This document shows positions 13,839-17,874 of a stretch of DNA of 17,874 bases, in pieces. The stretch is from CAZBQG01 sp964493945. Lineage in GTDB: Bacteria > Pseudomonadota > Alphaproteobacteria > Rhodospirillales > UBA2165. The translations under genes were made by a program, and so were the position numbers. The notes beneath the pieces were generated by a model. That model was not told where the DNA came from. It did not search any database and was given only the letters and a program-made list of their open reading frames with translations. Within the stretch, counting starts at the first letter, position 1; every line of letters starts with the position of its first letter. The stretch lies in the NCBI GenBank assembly GCA_964493945.1, contig CAZBQG010000067.1, positions 1 to 17,874 on the forward strand, given 5' to 3'.

Positions 13839-16800
13839 GCCTTCCCAAATCCCCCGCCGCCGGGTGTTTCGATCACCAAAACATCACCCACTTCCATTTC
13901 GGCGCGCCCCGTGGCGCCGAGGTCAATGACCGTGCCATCCACCCGTTCCACCGTATTGCGCCCGGCCCGGCCCGGCTCGCCGCCTTCCAATCCGAAAGGT
14001 GCGACGCGCCTGGAATTGGACAGGATCGCCGCCGTCATGGGCTCCAGGAACCGAAGCCTTCGCACCACGCCGTCACCGCCCCGGTAGTGCCCGGCACCGC
14101 CGCTGCCCGGGCGCCGGCGGAATTCATCGATGCGCACCGGATGGCGCCCTTCCAGCACTTCGGGATCGGTCAGGCGCGTATTGGTCATATGGGTATGGAT
14201 GGCGCTGGCCCCGTCAAAGCCGGACCCGGCGCCCGCCCCGCCACAGATGGTCTCGTAATATTGGTGCTTGGCATTGCCGAAAGTCACATTGTTCATGGTC
14301 GATTGACTGGCGGCCAGGGCACCGGTGGCGCCAAAGAGGGCGGCGGCGATGCATTGCGACGTTTCCACATTGCCCGCCACCACGGCCGCCGGTGGCTGGG
14401 GCGCGATCAGGGAGCTCGCCGGGATGATCAAATCTAGCGGGTCCAGGCAGCCGTCATTCAAGGGGATATCGTCTTCCACCAGACAGCGGAAGACATAGAG
14501 AACGGCGGCCCGGCAGACAGCCGAGGGCGCGTTGAAATTGGTTCCGGTCTGGGGCGAGGTGCCGGTGAAATCGATGCGCGCGCGCCTTGCCTCACGATCC
14601 ACTGAGATGCTCACGCGGATGAAGCTTCCCTCATCCATTTCAAACTCGAAGCTGCCGTCGGGCAGCCGGTCCAGTACGCGGCGCACGGCTTCGGCTGCAT
14701 TGTCCCGGACGTGGCCCATATAGGCTCGCACCATGGGCAGGCCGAACATCTCAATCATGCGCTTCAGTTCGGCCTGACCGGTTTCGCAGGCCGCGATCTG
14801 GGCCTTGAGGTCGGCGATGTTCTGATCGGGATTGCGCGCGGGGTATGGCCCCGAAGCCAGTAGGGTGCGCATCTCTTCTTCTTGCAGTTGCCCGTCCTGG
14901 ACCAGGGTGAAATCCTCGACCAACACGCCTTCCTCGGCAATGTTGCGGCTGTCGGGCGGCATGGAGCCCGGCGTCGTGCCGCCGATATCGGCGTGATGGC
15001 CGCGCGTTCCCATATAGAACAAAATCTCGCCGTCTTCATCAAAATGAGGTGCGATGACCGTCAGGTCGGGCAGGTGGGTCCCCCCCGCATAGGGCGCGTT
15101 GAGGGCGAAGACCTGACCCGGGCGGATGGTATCGCCGCGCGCCCGGATGACGGTCGTGACGCTTTCGCCCATGGAGCCCAAATGAGCCGGCAGATGGGGC
15201 GCATTGGCGACCAGACCACCCTTGGCATCGAATAGGGCGCAGGAAAAGTCTAGCCGCTCTTTGATGTTTACGGATGAAGCCGTGTTGGCCAATTGTGCGC
15301 CCATCTGTTCGGCGGTGGACATGAACAGATTGTTGAAAAGTTCCAGGCGCACGGGATCGGCCTGGGTGCCGGGCGCCATACGCTGGGGGCGGGCCTGGGC
15401 GCGCCTCAGAACCAGATTGCCGAGCGCGTCCATTTTGGCCCGCCAGCCGGGTTCGATCAGGCTGGTGGCGCCGTCCTCCAGGATCATGGCCGGTCCGTCC
15501 AGGCTTTGCCCCGGTGCCAACCCGCTCCGCCGGTAGATTTTTGTCTTTTGCTCCTTACCGTCGATCCGCGCCTCTACACTATCGACGGGTTCCGGCGGGG
15601 AAGTGGTTTCTTCCGCCGTGGCAAGCTCGCCGGTCAGCGGGTCCTCGCCCGCGCCCATGGCTTCCAAGGTGATCTGCTCGACGATCAGTTCCCGGTCCGC
15701 ATGATGAAAGCCGAAGCGGGCTCGATGCACCGCCTCGAAGCCGGCCCTGAGATTACCGAGCGAGGTGAAATTCGCCTCCAGCGGCGTATCCGTGCCGGCG
15801 TAACGGAGATGGGCCTGGCGCTCGATCAAGGCCGTTGCCGGGTCTACCCCCTGGGCCTCAAGCTGGGCCCGGGCCTGGACCTCCAGGGTATGGAAACCGT
15901 CGCACAAATCTTTTTCCAGACCGGGAACCAAGGGTGCTTCGATGGCTGCGTCCAGCACCACCCGGAGGCGGGCCAAACCCATGCCCAGCGCCGACAACAC
16001 GCCGGCCAGCGGGTGAATGAGGATGGTCTCCATGCCCAGAATATTGGCCACCCGGCAGGCATGCTGGCCGCCCGCGCCGCCGAAACAAACCAGCGCATAG
16101 CGGCTCACATCATGACCCTGTTCCACCGAAATCCGTTTGATGGCGTTGGCCATGTTTTCGATGGCGATGGCCAGGAATCCTTCCGCCGCCTGGCCCAAAT
16201 CTTCATCGCTGGCCAATTCCGCCAGTGCCGCCCGGGCCGCCGCTAAATCCAACGGCTGATCCGCGCCTGGCCCAAATAAATTTGGGAAATGGGCCGGCTG
16301 CAGGCGGCCCAGAACCAGATTGGCATCGGTCACCGTGGCCGGCCCGCCCTTGCCATAGCAGGCCGGACCGGGATCGGCGCCGGCCGATGCGGGCCCTACC
16401 CGGTAGCGCCCGCCCTCATTTTGCAAGATGGATCCGCCACCGGCGGCCACCGTATGAATACGCATGACCGGCGTGCGCAACCGAAGCCCCGCGATGCGCG
16501 TATCATAGGCCCGCTCCAGCCGGCCCGCATAATGGGCCACATCGGTCGAAGTGCCGCCCATGTCAAAGGTAATGACCTTGTCAAATCCGGCCCGGGCCGC
16601 AGTCTCCGTGGCGCCGACAACGCCGCCGGCGGGTCCCGACAGAATGCTGTCCTTGCCGCGGAACAGATCGGCATGGGTCAGCCCGCCGTTGGATTGCATG
16701 AACATCAAGGGTGCCTCCCGGCCCAACTCGCCCGCCACCTGATCCACATAACGTCTGAGGATGGGCGACAGATAGGCGTCCACCACCGTGGTATCACCCC

Positions 16801-17443
16801 GCCCGACCATCTTGATCAGGGGGCTCACCTCGTGGGAGACGGAAATCTGGCTGAACCCCACCTCCCGGGCCAGATCGGCTAGACTGCGTTCCTGATCCGG
16901 GTAACGGTAACCATGAATGAGCAAGATGGCGACGGCCCTGAAGCCATCCTCGTAAGCCGCTTCCAGCCCGGCCAGGGCCATGGAGGTATCTAGGGGCGTT
17001 ATTTCCGCACCCTCGGCGCCGATGCGGGCATCCACCTCCAGGGTGCGGGCATGGATCGGCGGGGGAAGTTGGATGTTCAGGTCAAACAGGCGGGGCCGCT
17101 CCTGATAACCGATGCGGAGCGCGTCGGCAAAGCCCCGGTTGGTGACCAGCAACACGTCTTCGCCCTGGCGTTCAAGAAGGGCGTTGGTGGCCACCGTGGT
17201 TCCCATCTTGACCGCCTGGATGGGGGCCTTGCTTAACGGCGCATCCGGATCCAGTCCCAGCATCCGGCCCATGCCGGCGATGGCCGCGTCTTCGTATTGT
17301 TCCGGGTTATGGCTGAGCAGCTTGGTGGAACTGATCCACCCATCGGGCGCCCGGGCCACCACATCGGTGAAGGTGCCGCCCCGGTCGATCCAAAACTGCC
17401 ATTTACCATCGTTATCGTGTTGATTTTGCTGATTCTTTTCCAT
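13835..17443 (-). CDS. 5-oxoprolinase, fused HyuA-HyuB type
   Basis: The 1202-residue protein joins both hydantoinase/oxoprolinase subunits. The HyuA part starts with [15 protein letters not shown] (15-29), then [16 protein letters not shown] (79-94), a proline-rich segment, [11 protein letters not shown] (268-278) and [11 protein letters not shown] (293-303), the actin-like ATP-binding elements. From about residue 695 the HyuB part begins ([17 protein letters not shown]) and runs through [23 protein letters not shown] and the C-terminal [11 protein letters not shown]. Such fused enzymes open 5-oxo-L-proline to glutamate at the cost of ATP in the gamma-glutamyl cycle; a hydantoinase substrate is the alternative. 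The family length is 1200-1290, so it is complete. The first dozen codons ([11 protein letters not shown]) are AT-rich and polar, unlike the rest of the gene, and sit at the edge of an AT-rich region. Its ribosome-binding site is weak. Confidence 0.9.
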   Translation of the reverse strand: MEKNQQNQHDNDGKWQFWIDRGGTFTDVVARAPDGWISSTKLLSHNPEQYEDAAIAGMGRMLGLDPDAPLSKAPIQAVKMGTTVATNALLERQGEDVLLVTNRGFADALRIGYQERPRLFDLNIQLPPPIHARTLEVDARIGAEGAEITPLDTSMALAGLEAAYEDGFRAVAILLIHGYRYPDQERSLADLAREVGFSQISVSHEVSPLIKMVGRGDTTVVDAYLSPILRRYVDQVAGELGREAPLMFMQSNGGLTHADLFRGKDSILSGPAGGVVGATETAARAGFDKVITFDMGGTSTDVAHYAGRLERAYDTRIAGLRLRTPVMRIHTVAAGGGSILQNEGGRYRVGPASAGADPGPACYGKGGPATVTDANLVLGRLQPAHFPNLFGPGADQPLDLAAARAALAELASDEDLGQAAEGFLAIAIENMANAIKRISVEQGHDVSRYALVCFGGAGGQHACRVANILGMETILIHPLAGVLSALGMGLARLRVVLDAAIEAPLVPGLEKDLCDGFHTLEVQARAQLEAQGVDPATALIERQAHLRYAGTDTPLEANFTSLGNLRAGFEAVHRARFGFHHADRELIVEQITLEAMGAGEDPLTGELATAEETTSPPEPVDSVEARIDGKEQKTKIYRRSGLAPGQSLDGPAMILEDGATSLIEPGWRAKMDALGNLVLRRAQARPQRMAPGTQADPVRLELFNNLFMSTAEQMGAQLANTASSVNIKERLDFSCALFDAKGGLVANAPHLPAHLGSMGESVTTVIRARGDTIRPGQVFALNAPYAGGTHLPDLTVIAPHFDEDGEILFYMGTRGHHADIGGTTPGSMPPDSRNIAEEGVLVEDFTLVQDGQLQEEEMRTLLASGPYPARNPDQNIADLKAQIAACETGQAELKRMIEMFGLPMVRAYMGHVRDNAAEAVRRVLDRLPDGSFEFEMDEGSFIRVSISVDREARRARIDFTGTSPQTGTNFNAPSAVCRAAVLYVFRCLVEDDIPLNDGCLDPLDLIIPASSLIAPQPPAAVVAGNVETSQCIAAALFGATGALAASQSTMNNVTFGNAKHQYYETICGGAGAGSGFDGASAIHTHMTNTRLTDPEVLEGRHPVRIDEFRRRPGSGGAGHYRGGDGVVRRLRFLEPMTAAILSNSRRVAPFGLEGGEPGRAGRNTVERVDGTVIDLGATGRAEMEVGDVLVIETPGGGGFGKA

Positions 17444-17547
17444 ATAGCCTTGTATTTTTTATATATATTTTTCAGATTTCATTAGATTGAACCAATATCT
17501 TATGCTACCCTTTAGATACGGCGTATGTATTCTTTAGGAGATTAGCT
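17444..17547. other. AT-rich divergent intergenic region at a probable island edge
   Basis: Base composition drops abruptly to mostly A and T, with ATATATAT-like and T-rich runs. It separates the divergent 5-oxoprolinase and integrase-like genes. AGGAG at 17536-17540 serves the latter. TTGAAC (17487-17492) with a weak TAGATA (17513-17518) is a poor promoter candidate. I see no tRNA gene and no convincing attachment-site repeat. Confidence 0.5.
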
Positions 17548-17850
17548 TTGGTTCAAAGGACTATAAGAGATTTAGCATTCAACGAAAATGGCAAAATCAC
17601 CATTTCCCTCCTCACACGCACAAATAAAAAAGACAAAGAAATCTTTTATGCTCGTTTTCTTGTTCCACAAGACAAAAAGCATTTAAACCAAGACGGTATC
17701 TATAAAATTGAAAGCTTAAAAACCAAAGATGAGACAGACGCTATCTTAAAAGCCCAAGTTCGGTATGGGCAAATTTCCAGCGAACTACAGCAAGACAGGA
17801 TTTTAAAAGGAAGGAGCTTTGGTCGGCCCCCATTGAGTGGTCCAGGTTGA
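17548..17850 (+). pseudogene. Truncated N-terminus of a phage-type (tyrosine recombinase) integrase
   Basis: The frame starts at TTG with AGGAG seven bases upstream. Residues 1-87 resemble the N-terminal part of phage-type integrases: a strand-rich opening, KDKEIFYARFLVPQDKKHL, then IYKIESLKTKDETDAILKAQVRYGQISSEL and a GRSF end, the pattern that normally precedes the core-binding SAM-like domain. No catalytic domain is present. From about 17811 the DNA turns GC-rich, and the last residues (GRPPLSGPG) match no integrase sequence, so the gene appears cut by an insertion. Its AT-rich codon use differs strongly from all other genes here and points to acquisition by transfer. The integrase assignment rests on pattern only. 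Confidence 0.55.
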
Positions 17851-17874
17851 ATGTTAGTGCATGACCGGCCTGTG
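17811..17874. mobile_element. Possible insertion-sequence end, cut by the window edge
   Basis: The composition switches from AT-rich to GC-rich around GGTCGGCCCCCATTGAGTGG, exactly where the integrase-like reading frame loses its family pattern. The C-rich block followed by GTGGTCCAGGTTGAA resembles the terminal inverted repeats of some IS3-type elements, but I cannot see a transposase, the other end or a target duplication. The exact boundary is uncertain. Confidence 0.3.

Noticed and set aside
15293..16246. 317-residue plus-strand frame inside the 5-oxoprolinase gene
   Set aside because: Antisense shadow in high-GC DNA; the opposite strand encodes conserved HyuA and HyuB sequence without a break.
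1..17874. CRISPR arrays, tRNA or rRNA genes, a toxin-antitoxin pair
   Set aside because: No repeat-spacer pattern or structured RNA was seen. The RHH gene resembles an antitoxin in fold only, and its partner is a CobD-like membrane protein, not a toxin family.

Overview
The window is about 17.9 kb of mostly GC-rich, gene-dense chromosomal DNA that reads as an alphaproteobacterium, probably Rhodospirillales-like. This rests on gene content: an MmcB-family repair protein with a near-match to the alphaproteobacterial LexA box, an RHH_4-type ribbon-helix-helix protein, a YcgN/UPF0260 protein, a very large AsmA protein and intergenic palindromes. The lineage call is inference. I see no rRNA, tRNA or CRISPR array.

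Layout. Positions 81-2038 (minus) hold a Sel1-repeat protein broken by a one-base frameshift, a bacteriohemerythrin broken by an in-frame TGA, and an unrecognised two-part protein. Next come a thiamine-diphosphate-dependent enzyme (2150-3784, plus) and, 4 bp away and convergent, a YjbQ/UPF0047 protein (3789-4208, minus). mmcB (4318-4779, plus) diverges from YjbQ, with a readable promoter and a candidate SOS box. A tightly overlapping minus-strand operon follows: SCO copper chaperone, YcgN, then a YgjP-like metalloprotease (6671 down to 4868). A divergent CobD/CbiB-like membrane protein overlaps a small RHH protein (6824-8042, plus). An AsmA-family protein of 1126 residues (11501-8121, minus, TTG start) diverges from an acetyl-CoA synthetase-type ligase (11727-13838, plus). 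The ligase overlaps by 4 bp, tail to tail, a fused HyuA-HyuB 5-oxoprolinase (17443-13835, minus).

From about 17.40 kb to 17.82 kb the DNA turns sharply AT-rich and encodes the N-terminal part of a phage-type integrase. This breaks off at about 17.81 kb where GC-rich sequence resembling an insertion-sequence end begins. It looks like the edge of a mobile island that abuts, and may have rewritten, the 5' end of the oxoprolinase gene.

Most genes are housekeeping or metabolic: envelope assembly, copper delivery to cytochrome oxidase, acetate activation, gamma-glutamyl cycle and DNA repair. No clear new multi-gene defence or biosynthetic system is evident. The points most worth following up are the two adjacent broken genes, the CobD-like protein that has lost family hallmark residues while coupled to an RHH protein, the candidate SOS box upstream of mmcB, and the island junction at the right end.
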